Notes: a model not told the origin generated them from the letters alone. Shown: positions 7,789 to 17,251, numbered from the stretch's first letter. The stretch is 40,070 nucleotides of DNA from Candidatus Ornithospirochaeta stercorigallinarum (GCA_018711525.1 DVIF01000009.1:1-40070); one strand, 5' to 3'. Numbers and translations: made by a program.

Positions 7789-8679
7789 ATGAAAGCTGAA
7801 GTCTACTTCACACGAACCATCACACCAGAGAAAGTCATAGAAGCATATGGAAAACTTGGAATAAGACTTGAGGGGAATGTTGCAGTTAAAATCCACTCAG
7901 GGGAGAAGGGAAACCAGAACTACCTCCACCCTGAATTCTGGAGACCGATGGTGGATAAGATCCATGGAACCATCGTCGAATGCAACACAGCCTACGGAGA
8001 TGCTTCCGGAGGGGTCAGGGACAATACAGAGTCCCATCTCAAGCTCCTTGAGGAGCATGGATGGACGAAGTATTTCAACGTAGACCTCATGGATGCAGAA
8101 GGCCCTGATGTTGTGTGGAAGATTCCTCAAGGCAAGGTACTAAAAGAGAATCATGTCGGAAAGAACATTCTCAACTACGATTCCATGCTTGTGCTGGTAC
8201 ACTTCAAAGGTCATCCGATGGGAGGATACGGCGGAGCACTTAAGCAGCTCTCAATCGGATGTGCAAGCCGTGCGGGAAAGGCGTTGATCCACTCTGCTGG
8301 AAAGACCGACGACAGATATGACACCTGGAAGATGCATGCATCGAAAGTCGAGTTCCCGGAAGCTATGGCCGATGCAGCAATGAGTGTAGTCGAGCACTTC
8401 AAGAGGAACATCGCCTACATAAACGTGATGAAGAACCTATCGGTCGATTGTGATTGCTGCGTTGTTGCAGAGGATCCGTGCATGAAGGACATAGGAATCC
8501 TTGCATCACTAGACCCTGTAGCAATAGACCAGGCATGCATAGACTTAGTGATGAATTCAAACGATCCAGGAAAAGAGCATTTCATGGAAAGGGTCACAAG
8601 CCGCAACGGCATACATACAATCGAGGCGGCCGCGGAACTCGGCTATGGGACAAGAGAGTATGAACTCATAGAATTCTGA
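7789..8679 (+). CDS. DUF362 domain protein (putative Fe-S centre protein)
   Basis: A 296-residue cytoplasmic protein of the DUF362 family (PF04015, COG2768). Recognisable blocks are NVAVKIHSGEKGNQNYLHP near 24-42, FKGHPMGGYGGALKQLSIG near 139-157, and the C-terminal DIGILASLDPVAIDQACIDL. The last block follows a cysteine-rich segment (VDCDCCVVAEDPC) that could hold metal. A separate 4Fe-4S ferredoxin domain, present in some relatives, is absent. The start is taken at the ATG at 7789 because GGAGG lies 6-7 nt upstream; the ATG at 7750 is less likely. Function is unknown. It has its own palindrome-controlled promoter and ends in a strong terminator, so it forms a single-gene unit. Confidence 0.85.
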   Translation: MKAEVYFTRTITPEKVIEAYGKLGIRLEGNVAVKIHSGEKGNQNYLHPEFWRPMVDKIHGTIVECNTAYGDASGGVRDNTESHLKLLEEHGWTKYFNVDLMDAEGPDVVWKIPQGKVLKENHVGKNILNYDSMLVLVHFKGHPMGGYGGALKQLSIGCASRAGKALIHSAGKTDDRYDTWKMHASKVEFPEAMADAAMSVVEHFKRNIAYINVMKNLSVDCDCCVVAEDPCMKDIGILASLDPVAIDQACIDLVMNSNDPGKEHFMERVTSRNGIHTIEAAAELGYGTREYELIEF

Positions 8680-8696
8680 TAGAAACAAATCTTTTC

Positions 8697-8733
8697 AAAA
8701 GCCTGTCTTACAAAAAGGACAGGCTTTTTTCTT
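8697..8733 (+). terminator. Rho-independent terminator of DUF362 gene
   Basis: AAAAGCCTGTC (8697-8707) pairs with GACAGGCTTTT (8718-8728) around a 10-nt loop, followed by a T-rich run. It lies 18 nt after the DUF362 stop codon. Confidence 0.92.
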
Positions 8734-8853
8734 TCTTTAACAACATGCTGACAAAAACAATGTTATACTATACTTGTAGAGAATCATACAATTATATATT
8801 TTATTGCTGGAATATAAACAGATTTTAAAAATTTGTTGGATTAAGAAAAGAAA

Positions 8854-10668
8854 ATGAAAAGAAAAACATACGTCATCCTCTTAATAATAGGATTTCTCCT
8901 TGCATCCTGCTCACCTGAGACGGTAAAGCAGATGCCGAAGGAGGAAATCGAAGAATCATCAACCATGGCGGTTGCAACCGCATCCGGTTCCTCACTGGAA
9001 ATAAGATTCAAGCCCGTTGCTTTTGCAAAGGCATACGCATACAGCATAGGTGATGATGAAATCAGGGAAGGCATAACTCCTGGATATGAAAATGGATACT
9101 ACACTTTCAAAGCCGACATTGCAGGTATGAGTGAAGGAAGTGTCACAATATATGCAAGCACAGAGGCAGTCGGAGAGGACTGGAAGGTCATAGCCATGGC
9201 GAACTTCGTCACGACACTTAAGGGCGTACCTCTCGATGCATATGTATCAAGGAGAAATGAGACAGAAGCAGAAATAAGAATCAATACAAATCTTTCCCCT
9301 GAGGTGGTGGAATATAGGATAACACTTGATGGAAAAGTGCTGGACTCTTCCCTCTATAAGATTGCTGATCATGTCATCACATTGAATGAAATCACAGCAG
9401 ATCAAACATATAATGTGAAAATCCAGCATGCACTTGAATCGGATCTGGATTTTGACGGAAATGAATCAGCAGAACTTACAATAGGACCATATGACGCCAA
9501 TATAAGTTCAGACATGGATTTAAACGTCTCGACAGATAAAAAGTATTTTGAGATAAGCAATATTCCTGCTGGAGTCACAACACTCGACCTGTACAAAAGA
9601 GAGAGTTCGAATTCCACAAAATACATTCTGATATATCGGAACTTAAGGGTTGAAAACGGGAAAGCAAGAATCCCGTTTTCCTCTTTAAACAGTCTTGAAT
9701 CAGGATATTTCTATGTTCATGGTCTTGATAGCGGCAACAAAATCCATGTAAGCAATATTTTGAAATACACCACCCCATTGATGCTTATAAATAAAACAGT
9801 GAACTATAAGAGCATAGATCTCGAATTCAATTTCGCAGATGACATAGACACAGCTTCCCTGACATTCTCTATTGCAGGAGCTGCAGGAGCCGGTTATGAA
9901 ACAAAAGGTTCAACAGTAAGAATTACAGGACTCGATAGCAACACGAGTTATGAAAAACTTAGAATAAAACCTGCGGATTCCGAATACTCACTGGTGGATT
10001 CCATCATTATCGACAAATTCTCCACAAAGAGTTTTGCAGGTAAGAGCTATGAGTGGGTCGGCTTTTTCAAAGGAGAGACATGGCAGACGAATTTCAGCAT
10101 CCATGTGACCGAGACAAAAGAAGGAAGTTCATATCCATACTATGTACATTTTTCTGAAGATGATGCTGTCTTCACTGACAGTGTAAACTATGAAAAAGAT
10201 GATATCTCATATACGGATCAGAGAATAATGCCGCTTGTCGACACATCTGTCGGAGAGCCTGAAGTATCGGTATCATCCCCGGTGAACACAAAAAATGTCC
10301 CTGAGGACCTGAAAGCTCAGAACAGTGCCTATCTTGCCAACAGTAAGAAATGGAACTCCATGGGAGTCACCCCTGACTCCTGGTATGTTTTCAATGGTGA
10401 TACAAACCCACAGAAAGACATTGTCACAACACAGACTAGGTCGAAGGCGTCGATAATGTCGGATGCTCCAACGGAAACAACCTTCTCATTCATGGAATAT
10501 GAAGATGGGAATGATATGAAACCTGTGATAAAGTTCAGGAACTACAGCGACAGTTTCTTTGTCCGGCTGGGACTTTATGCAAACAGCAATTCAAAAGAAG
10601 GTAAGATATACGGTGACAGCACAGGTGACGAATACTGCTTCTATCTTACAGAAAGAAAAGGCAACTGA
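8854..10668 (+). CDS. Large exported lipoprotein with fibronectin-III-like β domains
   Basis: A 604-residue protein beginning with a signal peptide that ends in the lipobox LLASC, so Cys19 is the predicted lipidated residue. The rest is mostly β-rich sequence in blocks of roughly 90 residues that look like fibronectin type III or similar Ig-fold modules, for example ITLDGKVLDSSLYKI followed by ITADQTYNVKIQHAL. This is judged by appearance only. No catalytic motif is seen. It is probably anchored in the outer membrane or on the surface. It is followed 14 nt later by a predicted outer-membrane barrel, so the pair is likely one operon and one complex. The Shine-Dalgarno is weak (AAGAAAAG). Confidence 0.7.
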   Translation: MKRKTYVILLIIGFLLASCSPETVKQMPKEEIEESSTMAVATASGSSLEIRFKPVAFAKAYAYSIGDDEIREGITPGYENGYYTFKADIAGMSEGSVTIYASTEAVGEDWKVIAMANFVTTLKGVPLDAYVSRRNETEAEIRINTNLSPEVVEYRITLDGKVLDSSLYKIADHVITLNEITADQTYNVKIQHALESDLDFDGNESAELTIGPYDANISSDMDLNVSTDKKYFEISNIPAGVTTLDLYKRESSNSTKYILIYRNLRVENGKARIPFSSLNSLESGYFYVHGLDSGNKIHVSNILKYTTPLMLINKTVNYKSIDLEFNFADDIDTASLTFSIAGAAGAGYETKGSTVRITGLDSNTSYEKLRIKPADSEYSLVDSIIIDKFSTKSFAGKSYEWVGFFKGETWQTNFSIHVTETKEGSSYPYYVHFSEDDAVFTDSVNYEKDDISYTDQRIMPLVDTSVGEPEVSVSSPVNTKNVPEDLKAQNSAYLANSKKWNSMGVTPDSWYVFNGDTNPQKDIVTTQTRSKASIMSDAPTETTFSFMEYEDGNDMKPVIKFRNYSDSFFVRLGLYANSNSKEGKIYGDSTGDEYCFYLTERKGN

Positions 10669-10682
10669 GGGAGGTAAAGAAA

Positions 10683-11945
10683 ATGAAGAAACTTATCATC
10701 ACAATCTTAACAATCTGTTTCATAGCATCTCCTCTAAGTGCATCGCTTGTGCCTTTCAACGACTACTATTTCGATAAGGATGACATATTCTCATCCCCTG
10801 CCCTTCTTATTGAGAGAGAGGAGGTGACTCATTTCGGGTTTGAAATAACTGCAATGAGCTCGATAGACTACATGTCATACCTTGCAGACCCCTCATCAAG
10901 ACTCTCTGAAGCCTCCGACTATCTTTATACTGCCATGATGAATGGAAATGAGGATTTCTGGAATAAGAACTATGGTGCGCTTGCCGGTATGTTCTCATTC
11001 GACAGCGTTAATCTGCCTTCATACTCCCAGCCTCTGTCCGAGGCGGATATAGCACAGATAAAAGCCTATCTAAGCGAATCCTATTCAAACCGTTTCGACT
11101 CCAACCAGAAGGCATCGGCAGTGCTAAGCGCAGTTCAGAATACGGATATATTCTCCTCTCCTTCCGCTCCAGAGTTGAATGGAAGCATGAATCTGTCTCT
11201 GAAGATGTATGGAGGGGAAATCTATGACAATGGATTTGGATGGAGGATTAAATCGAATATCGGGATTGCTGGAAGCGAAAACATGCTCTCATCCAATGCC
11301 AGCATACTCGGAGTTGACATCAGGGGAGATGTCGGCTATGCATTCCATATCATCAATGAACATTTCACCATAGGAACCAGCCTTGAAGCAGGTCTTTTTG
11401 CAAACAACAGCATAATAAACTACATGCTTCTCAATTCAAGATTCTCAGGAGCACTTGCAATCAGCGAACCATTCAAGCTCGGATTCGGCATATCACTGAA
11501 CGCAGGAGTGATGTACCGCCAATCTGAGAATCTTGCATTCACATTGGACCTCACGAACCTCATATCCCTTAGGAAATACTCAGATATGGCACTGACGGAT
11601 TTTGTAGATTTTGACGGACTCGACAATGATCCAAATGTATACTATCAGCCGATGGATGCTGTCATAAGGGCAAGATGGGACTATGGGCCATACCATGTAG
11701 TTGCAGAGATGGGAGACATAGTACGCCAGCTGTTTTGGATGAAGGAAGATAAGAATATGGCATTCAACTTCTATGCCGTGCCCAAAGCCTACTTCATCTA
11801 TGACTTTTCAGAAGAGCTGAGCATAAACACAGGGCTCGAATATTCAAGCGTTCTTTTTGGAGTGGAATATGCAGGACTGAATGCTGAGCTCTCATTCTCT
11901 TTCAGCGACCTGTCCATTGGTCTTAAAGCTGGATATAGATTCTAA
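10683..11945 (+). CDS. Predicted outer-membrane β-barrel protein
   Basis: A 420-residue protein with a signal peptide (MKKLIITILTICFIASPLSA, cleavage probably after Ala20). Its second half has alternating hydrophobic and polar strands, such as FKLGFGISLNAGVMY and ELSINTGLEYSSVLF, and its last residues are KAGYRF, a C-terminal Phe typical of substrates of the BAM machinery. I do not recognise a named family. A strong GGGAGG lies about 8 nt before the ATG, and the gene is 14 nt downstream of the lipoprotein gene. The two are probably made together and may form a surface assembly. No function can be assigned. Confidence 0.65.
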   Translation: MKKLIITILTICFIASPLSASLVPFNDYYFDKDDIFSSPALLIEREEVTHFGFEITAMSSIDYMSYLADPSSRLSEASDYLYTAMMNGNEDFWNKNYGALAGMFSFDSVNLPSYSQPLSEADIAQIKAYLSESYSNRFDSNQKASAVLSAVQNTDIFSSPSAPELNGSMNLSLKMYGGEIYDNGFGWRIKSNIGIAGSENMLSSNASILGVDIRGDVGYAFHIINEHFTIGTSLEAGLFANNSIINYMLLNSRFSGALAISEPFKLGFGISLNAGVMYRQSENLAFTLDLTNLISLRKYSDMALTDFVDFDGLDNDPNVYYQPMDAVIRARWDYGPYHVVAEMGDIVRQLFWMKEDKNMAFNFYAVPKAYFIYDFSEELSINTGLEYSSVLFGVEYAGLNAELSFSFSDLSIGLKAGYRF

Positions 11946-12006
11946 TAAGGGAGAACTGCAGTCTGTCGAGCTAAAATGGGAACTGACGTCACGTGCCAGC
12001 ATCTGA

Positions 12007-12222
12007 TCAATGCCCGATGAGGAAGTCAAGGATATCCCACGCCGTACTGCCATCCTTCCTGTAGAACTCACTGTAGCCGCATCTGGAACATGAGACCACG
12101 GTGAATCTCTTGTTCTGCACATCAAAGATCTTGGAGAAATTCCCTCCTGTGGTCTGGATCTGATCTGTGGTGTAGCTGGTATTCCCGCATTTCGGGCATC
12201 TGTACTGTATCTTGTCCACCAT
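12007..12222 (-). CDS. Zinc-ribbon nucleic-acid-binding protein
   Basis: A 71-residue protein with four cysteines in two CxxC pairs (Cys9, Cys12, Cys45, Cys48), matching the small zinc-ribbon family COG3478 (zinc_ribbon_13). The C-terminal stretch AWDILDFLIG is typical of this family. The ATG at 12222 lies only one base after AAGGAGG, so the adjacent GTG codon (12217-12219) or slight flexibility in initiation is possible. It sits 6 nt downstream of the metallophosphatase gene, so the two form an operon. The molecular role of the family is unknown. Confidence 0.8.
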   Translation of the reverse strand: MVDKIQYRCPKCGNTSYTTDQIQTTGGNFSKIFDVQNKRFTVVSCSRCGYSEFYRKDGSTAWDILDFLIGH

Positions 12223-12228
12223 TCCTCC

Positions 12229-13008
12229 TTATGACTGCCAATATTCGCAGCTGGACATATCGACAAGGGTAAGCTTGCCATGATATGAACCTGTATCTAT
12301 TGCGACCAGATGATACTCCCTGTTTATTACAGGGCGGCAATCGGCCAACGGGGTATGGCCTATCCATATCGTCTTATCGATCTTCATGGGCTTAATCCTA
12401 CGCCTCATCCTCAATAATGCCGCCTTCACTCCGGCACTGTACATCGCATTGTAAAGATAGTCCCTATCCCAGAAAAACTGCTCAAGATAGTCATAATCCT
12501 CATCTTCCTGGTCATCTGTGAAATCCATGAAGTCATCATAAGTGAAATTCCTGACAAGAGGATGAGGGCGGCCTCTTTCCACTATGTTCTCGATTTCCTT
12601 CTCCGTATACTCCCCGGGGATGCCGCCATGAACGATTATCGCATCATCAAGGATGCGTATCAGAGGGAACTTCGAGATCCATGACCTGAGCCGGAGCTGC
12701 CACTGCCTGTCTTTCTTTCTTATCGCATTCACAGTGACATCCCCACCGTTATGCATGTACCATGAGGAATCGACCTTGCCGGTATACAGATAGCTTTCGA
12801 GCCATCCGTCATGATTTCCAAGAACGGGAAAGAAGTTCTCAAGCCCCATGAGGAAATCAAGGGTCTCTACAGGCTTGTCTCCTCTGTCGACGATATCACC
12901 GACCGAGTAGAGAATATCATCTGGTGTAAACGAAGCCTTATCCAATACGGAGATGAGCTTATCATAAGAGGCGTGGATATCCCCTATTATCAATCTTCTG
13001 CCAGCCAT
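12229..13008 (-). CDS. Metallophosphoesterase, PPP-type serine/threonine phosphatase-like
   Basis: A 259-residue calcineurin-like phosphatase. The metal-binding motifs are all present: GDIH at 9-12, GDIVDRGD at 37-44, GNHD at 64-67, His127 in HGGIPGEY, and GHTP near residue 217. This arrangement is that of bacterial PPP-family enzymes (PrpA/PrpB or ApaH-like), which cleave phosphoprotein or dinucleotide substrates using two metal ions. The substrate is not evident. It is translated with the zinc-ribbon gene, which starts 6 nt later. The Shine-Dalgarno for the ATG at 13008 is weak. An imperfect hairpin lies between this gene and the divergent PAP2 gene. Confidence 0.88.
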   Translation of the reverse strand: MAGRRLIIGDIHASYDKLISVLDKASFTPDDILYSVGDIVDRGDKPVETLDFLMGLENFFPVLGNHDGWLESYLYTGKVDSSWYMHNGGDVTVNAIRKKDRQWQLRLRSWISKFPLIRILDDAIIVHGGIPGEYTEKEIENIVERGRPHPLVRNFTYDDFMDFTDDQEDEDYDYLEQFFWDRDYLYNAMYSAGVKAALLRMRRRIKPMKIDKTIWIGHTPLADCRPVINREYHLVAIDTGSYHGKLTLVDMSSCEYWQS

Positions 13009-13030
13009 ACAGGAAAATAATAAGGGTGGA

Positions 13031-13062
13031 AATGCAAAAAGGAAAGTATTTTCCTCTGCATT
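13031..13062. promoter_or_regulatory. Imperfect hairpin in a divergent promoter region
   Basis: AATGCA (13031-13036) pairs with TGCATT (13057-13062) and AGGAAA (13040-13045) with TTTCCT (13050-13055), around a GTAT loop. It sits in the 79 bp between two divergent genes and could be an operator or a 5'-UTR structure. Confidence 0.4.
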
Positions 13063-13087
13063 GCATTTTCCATGATAGAATTAACAT

Positions 13088-14020
13088 ATGCAGTTGGAGA
13101 TAATGCTCTTCTTCCAGAGGATTCAGAATCCCGTACTTTCATTTCTGGCAAACCTCTTCTCCGCCTTCGGGGAAGAGAGCGTGATGATACTGATTCTTGT
13201 CGCAATATACTGGTGCTTCGACAAGAAGAAAGGATTTGCGGTTTTCTCATCACTGTTCATATCGATGCTGACGATGCAGGTGCTCAAAGCGATAATCAAA
13301 GCCCCCCGCCCGTTCCAGGTACATCCGGACCTGATCGATGCAGACAGGATAGAGACCGCCACAGGCTACTCATTCCCATCCGGGCACAGCACGGGCTCAT
13401 CGGCCTTCTATTTTTCAATCGCACTTTTATATAACAACCTATGGACACGTCTGGGATGCATACTGCTTGTCATCGCAGTTCCCCTCTCCAGACTGTATCT
13501 GGGAGTGCACTGGCCGGCTGATGTCCTATGCGGAGTAATAATCGGACTAGGGGTCTCTACGTTCCTTCTCCCTGTTTTCATCAGGCTTTTCGATGACAAG
13601 AAAAGAATCAGAAAGATATATCTGCCGCTAGGATCCGCAATGGCCCTTATCTCAGCATCGCTTGCCATCGCACTGCACTTGGACAAGGTGGATATGACAG
13701 CTTTCTCAGACCTTATGAAACTTACATCTGTCTTCTCAACTGCATCCATAGGAGCAGCATTGGAGCTTTCAAGCTCGGACTATGTACCGGCAAAAGAAAA
13801 AAAGAAAAAGGTCCTATCCTTCGTAATCGGAATCATACCGATAGCCTTGGTCCAGGCTACGAAGGCAATAATGCCTGAGGGCATCTACTACATCTGGGCT
13901 TTCGTACGCTATGCCCTCATCGGACTGTTTGCAACATACATTGTGCCGAAGATCCTCATAAAACTGGATATCGTCAAGAAAAGAAGCTATTACATCGACA
14001 TGTTCAGGGACGTGATCTAG
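13088..14020 (+). CDS. PAP2 family membrane phosphatase
   Basis: A 310-residue membrane protein with the three PAP2 motifs: KAIIKAPRP (67-75), PSGH (97-100) and SRLYLGVHWPAD (134-145), the last holding the catalytic His141. The catalytic face is expected on the periplasmic side. PAP2 enzymes dephosphorylate lipid phosphates such as undecaprenyl pyrophosphate or phosphatidylglycerol phosphate; which one is not evident here. The C-terminal third (from about 165) adds further hydrophobic helices beyond the core domain. The stop codon overlaps the convergent exonuclease stop by 4 nt. No strong Shine-Dalgarno is seen before the ATG at 13088. Confidence 0.9.
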   Translation: MQLEIMLFFQRIQNPVLSFLANLFSAFGEESVMILILVAIYWCFDKKKGFAVFSSLFISMLTMQVLKAIIKAPRPFQVHPDLIDADRIETATGYSFPSGHSTGSSAFYFSIALLYNNLWTRLGCILLVIAVPLSRLYLGVHWPADVLCGVIIGLGVSTFLLPVFIRLFDDKKRIRKIYLPLGSAMALISASLAIALHLDKVDMTAFSDLMKLTSVFSTASIGAALELSSSDYVPAKEKKKKVLSFVIGIIPIALVQATKAIMPEGIYYIWAFVRYALIGLFATYIVPKILIKLDIVKKRSYYIDMFRDVI

Positions 14021-14613
14021 AAAAGCAGACCGCTTTCCAATCTTATGTGCTTTGGATAGCCGTTCGAACCGGGTTTGTATTTCTCAAGCATGAATGCACA
14101 GAAATCCTCCCTGCTTGATAGTGCATCCCCACACAGCTTTGAGAACAGCAGACCACAGACATGGGCATCATCAAGTGCCATATGCGCCCTGTAGCACCAG
14201 GAGAAATGCGACGCGATGCTGGAGAGCCTGTAGCTCTCCAACCTCAACACCTTCCTGGAAAGGGAGAGCGTGCAATAGTAGTCGTTGTCTATCCCTCCAA
14301 GATTGTAGGAAGCCGCACTATCTTTAAGCACCTTGATATCGAATGGAGCATTATGTGCGACAAGCGGGCTGTCCTTGATGAATGAAGTGATGTCATCCCA
14401 GAGCTCATCAAGCGGCCTTGCATTGGCTATATCGTACGGGTCGATGTTATGCACCATCGTGCACCGTGGATCAAAATAAAGATTCCTAGGTCTTATCAGG
14501 GAGTAATAGGAATCGATTTCCTCTCCCTCTCCATTGAAGCGGCAAAGTCCGATCGCACAGGCGCTTGAAGACTCTGTGTTCGCCGTTTCGAAATCCAATG
14601 CAACATATTCCAT
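14017..14613 (-). CDS. DEDDh 3'-5' exonuclease (DNA polymerase III epsilon-like)
   Basis: A 198-residue single-domain exonuclease. The DEDDh residues are visible: Asp7 and Glu9 in LDFETAN, Asp92 in HNAPFDIKVL, and His144 and Asp149 in HMALDDAH. It resembles the small stand-alone epsilon-like exonucleases rather than replicative DnaQ with its polymerase tail. The frame is open up to a TTG at 14661, inside the upstream gene, but the ATG at 14613 (MEYVALDFETAN) places the first catalytic motif at the usual distance from the N-terminus. It lies 22 nt behind the desulfidase-like gene and is probably the last gene of that operon. Confidence 0.87.
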   Translation of the reverse strand: MEYVALDFETANTESSSACAIGLCRFNGEGEEIDSYYSLIRPRNLYFDPRCTMVHNIDPYDIANARPLDELWDDITSFIKDSPLVAHNAPFDIKVLKDSAASYNLGGIDNDYYCTLSLSRKVLRLESYRLSSIASHFSWCYRAHMALDDAHVCGLLFSKLCGDALSSREDFCAFMLEKYKPGSNGYPKHIRLESGLLF

Positions 14614-14635
14614 AGATTGTGAATATAGCACAAAC

Positions 14636-15922
14636 TCAGCTGTTGTTTGAACTTTTTTCAATCATTATCTTCAAAATAGTCTTATCCGTCTCCTCCATCC
14701 CCTCATGACTGAGCTGGGAGAGGTATTTTATCGATTCAAGGCTGTCGGAACCGACTATCCCTGACTCTTTTGAAGCACTCATACCCTTGAGAGCAAGGTG
14801 CACAGAAACCGACGCGGCTATCAGGGAGGAATATATCTTCAGGGCACAGGTCTTCTTAGCACCGTCACAGATTATCCCCGTAAGGTTCGCAATCATATTG
14901 TTGATTGCCGCATCCATCTCCTTCAGTCCACCTCCGAGCAGATAGACCCAGCTGGAAGCTGTTGCAATCGAGGCGGTGAAAGCTCCGCAGAGAGCGGAAA
15001 GGCGTGCCTTCTTATTTGTAAGTATCAGGCCGACCAGTTCACTTATGGCAAGTGCGCTGATAAGCTTTTCATCTCCACATTTGAGATATTCAGCAACCAG
15101 TGCCACCGGTACGGTGACGGTTATCCCCTGGTTTCCGCTTCCACTGTTTATGACTACAGGACGGCATGAGCCTGACATACGTGCATCACTTCCGCTTGCG
15201 GCCAAGGCTGCGGCTTTCCTCATGGCATCATCTACACTTTCAATCTTCCTGACCATTGGGAACATCGTCCTTCCAACGGCAAGACCCCAGTCCTCCTCAA
15301 GCCCTGCATAACTTATCTCGAGGTTGGTCCTGTATGCATTCTTCAACAGCTCCTTTACTTCAGGACTCAGCGATTCGGCATATTCAACCACATCCTTCAA
15401 TGTAAGGCTGTCCAGCAAATCATTTTCTATGCTGCTCTCACACTCGGAGAAGAATGACGAGTTGCCCTCTATTCTTACTCCGTCCTTTATTATCCTCGAG
15501 AACCTGTCATGCTCGTTCTCTATTGCAACAGAAGCGGTGTGTCCCCCCGCTTCGGCTTCGACTTCGATGAAAAGAGAGGGAACATCCTCAACGAGTTCAA
15601 GCTCTATTTCAATCCCGGATGCTTTCATGCGCTTCTCATCATCCAGTGCGGAAAGCACACTCAGCCCTCTCTGGCTTTCACCCGTAGAAAGGCCAAGAGC
15701 GACTGCAGCACTTATGCCTGAGAGACTGCTGTTAGGGATCGAGACGCCCATTGCATTCTTCATCATGTCCCTTGAAACATTCACATGAGCCTTTGCAGGC
15801 ATCAGACCGAGCTCATCGCGGAGCCTTGCCCCTGAAAGAGCGGCACATGCAGGCTCTGTGCAGCCTAATGCAAGTGTGAGCTCTGAAAAGAGGATTGCAT
15901 CTATCTCCTTGCTTTTTTCCAT
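14636..15922 (-). CDS. L-cysteine desulfidase / serine dehydratase alpha family protein (UPF0597)
   Basis: A 428-residue protein of the SDH_alpha family that includes archaeal L-cysteine desulfidase and E. coli YhaM/CyuA. The N-terminal LALGCTEPACAAL (Cys21), the SGSCRPVVINSGSGNQG block near 250-266 and the IICDGAKKTCALK block (Cys352, Cys359) are the family hallmarks. The cysteines are the expected ligands of a 4Fe-4S cluster. The likely reaction is breakdown of L-cysteine to pyruvate, ammonia and sulfide; related proteins may act on serine. It begins 2 nt after the UDP-sugar dehydrogenase stop, with AGGGA upstream, so they share a transcript. The metabolic link between them is unclear. Confidence 0.85.
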   Translation of the reverse strand: MEKSKEIDAILFSELTLALGCTEPACAALSGARLRDELGLMPAKAHVNVSRDMMKNAMGVSIPNSSLSGISAAVALGLSTGESQRGLSVLSALDDEKRMKASGIEIELELVEDVPSLFIEVEAEAGGHTASVAIENEHDRFSRIIKDGVRIEGNSSFFSECESSIENDLLDSLTLKDVVEYAESLSPEVKELLKNAYRTNLEISYAGLEEDWGLAVGRTMFPMVRKIESVDDAMRKAAALAASGSDARMSGSCRPVVINSGSGNQGITVTVPVALVAEYLKCGDEKLISALAISELVGLILTNKKARLSALCGAFTASIATASSWVYLLGGGLKEMDAAINNMIANLTGIICDGAKKTCALKIYSSLIAASVSVHLALKGMSASKESGIVGSDSLESIKYLSQLSHEGMEETDKTILKIMIEKSSNNS

Positions 15923-15924
15923 AA

Positions 15925-17172
15925 CTAGTCCCTGTTGAAAAGATCCCTTGTATAGACCTTTTCCTCCACGTCATCCAGATCCTTGAAGAATCTGTTGGCG
16001 ACAATCACATCGCTTTCCTTCTTGAACTTTCCAAGGTCGTTCACAACCTTGCTTGAGAAGAATGTGGAACCATCCTCCAGTGTCGGCTCATATATGATGA
16101 TGTTCGCCCCTTTCGCCTTGAGGCGCTTCATTATCCCCTGGATCGAGCTCTGCCTGAAATTATCGCTCCCGCTCTTCATCGTAAGACGGAAGATACCTAC
16201 CGTCACACTCTTCTCCATATCACTATGATAGATGTTATCGTCATCATAATCGTAATAACCTGCTTTCTTCAGGATCCTGTCGGCTATGAAATCCTTTCTC
16301 GTCCTGTTGCTCTCGACAATCGCCTCGATTATGTTCTCCGGAACATCCTTGTAGTTGGCAAGAAGCTGCTTGGTATCCTTCGGCAGGCAGTAGCCTCCAT
16401 AACCGAAGGAAGGATTGTTGTAATAGTTTCCGATCCTTGCATCCAGACAGACACCGTTGATTATCGCCTTGGTATCAAGACCTTTCATCTCAGCATATGT
16501 ATCAAGTTCGTTGAAGAAAGAGACACGAAGCGCAAGATATGTATTTGCAAACAGCTTCACAGCCTCAGCCTCGGTATAGCCCATGTAAAGGATATCGATA
16601 TCCTGTTTCAAGGCCCCTTCAGCCAAAAGGGATGCAAACTCCTCCGCTTTGGCCCTCAAAGCACTATCTGTCTCCTCATAGCCTACGATGATGCGGCTGG
16701 GATACAAATCATCATAAAGGGCCTTGCCCTCTCTAAGGAACTCAGGAGAAAAGAGAAGGTTCCTGATCCCCTTCTTCTCCTTGATGCTTTTTGAATACCC
16801 TACAGGTACTGTGGATTTTATGATTATGGTGGCGTCAGGATTCACCCTGAGAACGATGTCGATGACCTCTTCCACATGGCTTGTATCGAAATAGTTCGTC
16901 TTGCTGTCATAGTTTGTAGGAGCGGCAATGAGAATGTAATCGGCTGCAGCATAAGCAGCCTCAGCATCAAGTGTGGCCTCAAGCTCCAGGTCCTTCTGCG
17001 CCAGATACTCTTCTATCTCCTTATCCTGTATAGGAGATTTGCGCTTATTTATAAGATCGACCTTCTCCTTGATGATGTCCACCGCATAGACTTTGTTATT
17101 CAAACTCAGAAGGACTGCGTTAGCCAGTCCTACATACCCTGTTCCCGCAACAGCTATAGTTTTCTTTTCCAT
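15925..17172 (-). CDS. ugd: UDP-glucose/GDP-mannose dehydrogenase family protein
   Basis: A 415-residue NAD+-dependent nucleotide-sugar dehydrogenase, most likely UDP-glucose 6-dehydrogenase, which makes UDP-glucuronate for surface polysaccharides. The Rossmann loop [13 protein letters not shown] spans 8-20. Catalytic residues are in KLFAN (Lys206, Asn210) and [11 protein letters not shown] (Cys262). The length matches the short bacterial Ugd class. The ATG at 17172 has AAGGA about 8 nt upstream. It is the first gene of a minus-strand run with the desulfidase-like protein and the exonuclease, and diverges from feoAB. UDP-glucose rather than another sugar is inferred from family resemblance only. 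Confidence 0.88.
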   Translation of the reverse strand: MEKKTIAVAGTGYVGLANAVLLSLNNKVYAVDIIKEKVDLINKRKSPIQDKEIEEYLAQKDLELEATLDAEAAYAAADYILIAAPTNYDSKTNYFDTSHVEEVIDIVLRVNPDATIIIKSTVPVGYSKSIKEKKGIRNLLFSPEFLREGKALYDDLYPSRIIVGYEETDSALRAKAEEFASLLAEGALKQDIDILYMGYTEAEAVKLFANTYLALRVSFFNELDTYAEMKGLDTKAIINGVCLDARIGNYYNNPSFGYGGYCLPKDTKQLLANYKDVPENIIEAIVESNRTRKDFIADRILKKAGYYDYDDDNIYHSDMEKSVTVGIFRLTMKSGSDNFRQSSIQGIMKRLKAKGANIIIYEPTLEDGSTFFSSKVVNDLGKFKKESDVIVANRFFKDLDDVEEKVYTRDLFNRD

Positions 17173-17251
17173 CGGTTATCCTTCCTAAGAGAGTATAGCA
17201 GAAAACATTTATGATTTCATCAAAAAGCTTACCTTCTTGTTAAGGCATGTG

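Noticed and set aside
11984-11991. TGACGTCA palindrome between convergent genes
   Set aside because: An 8-bp palindrome is expected by chance several times in a window of this size, and no promoter is near it.
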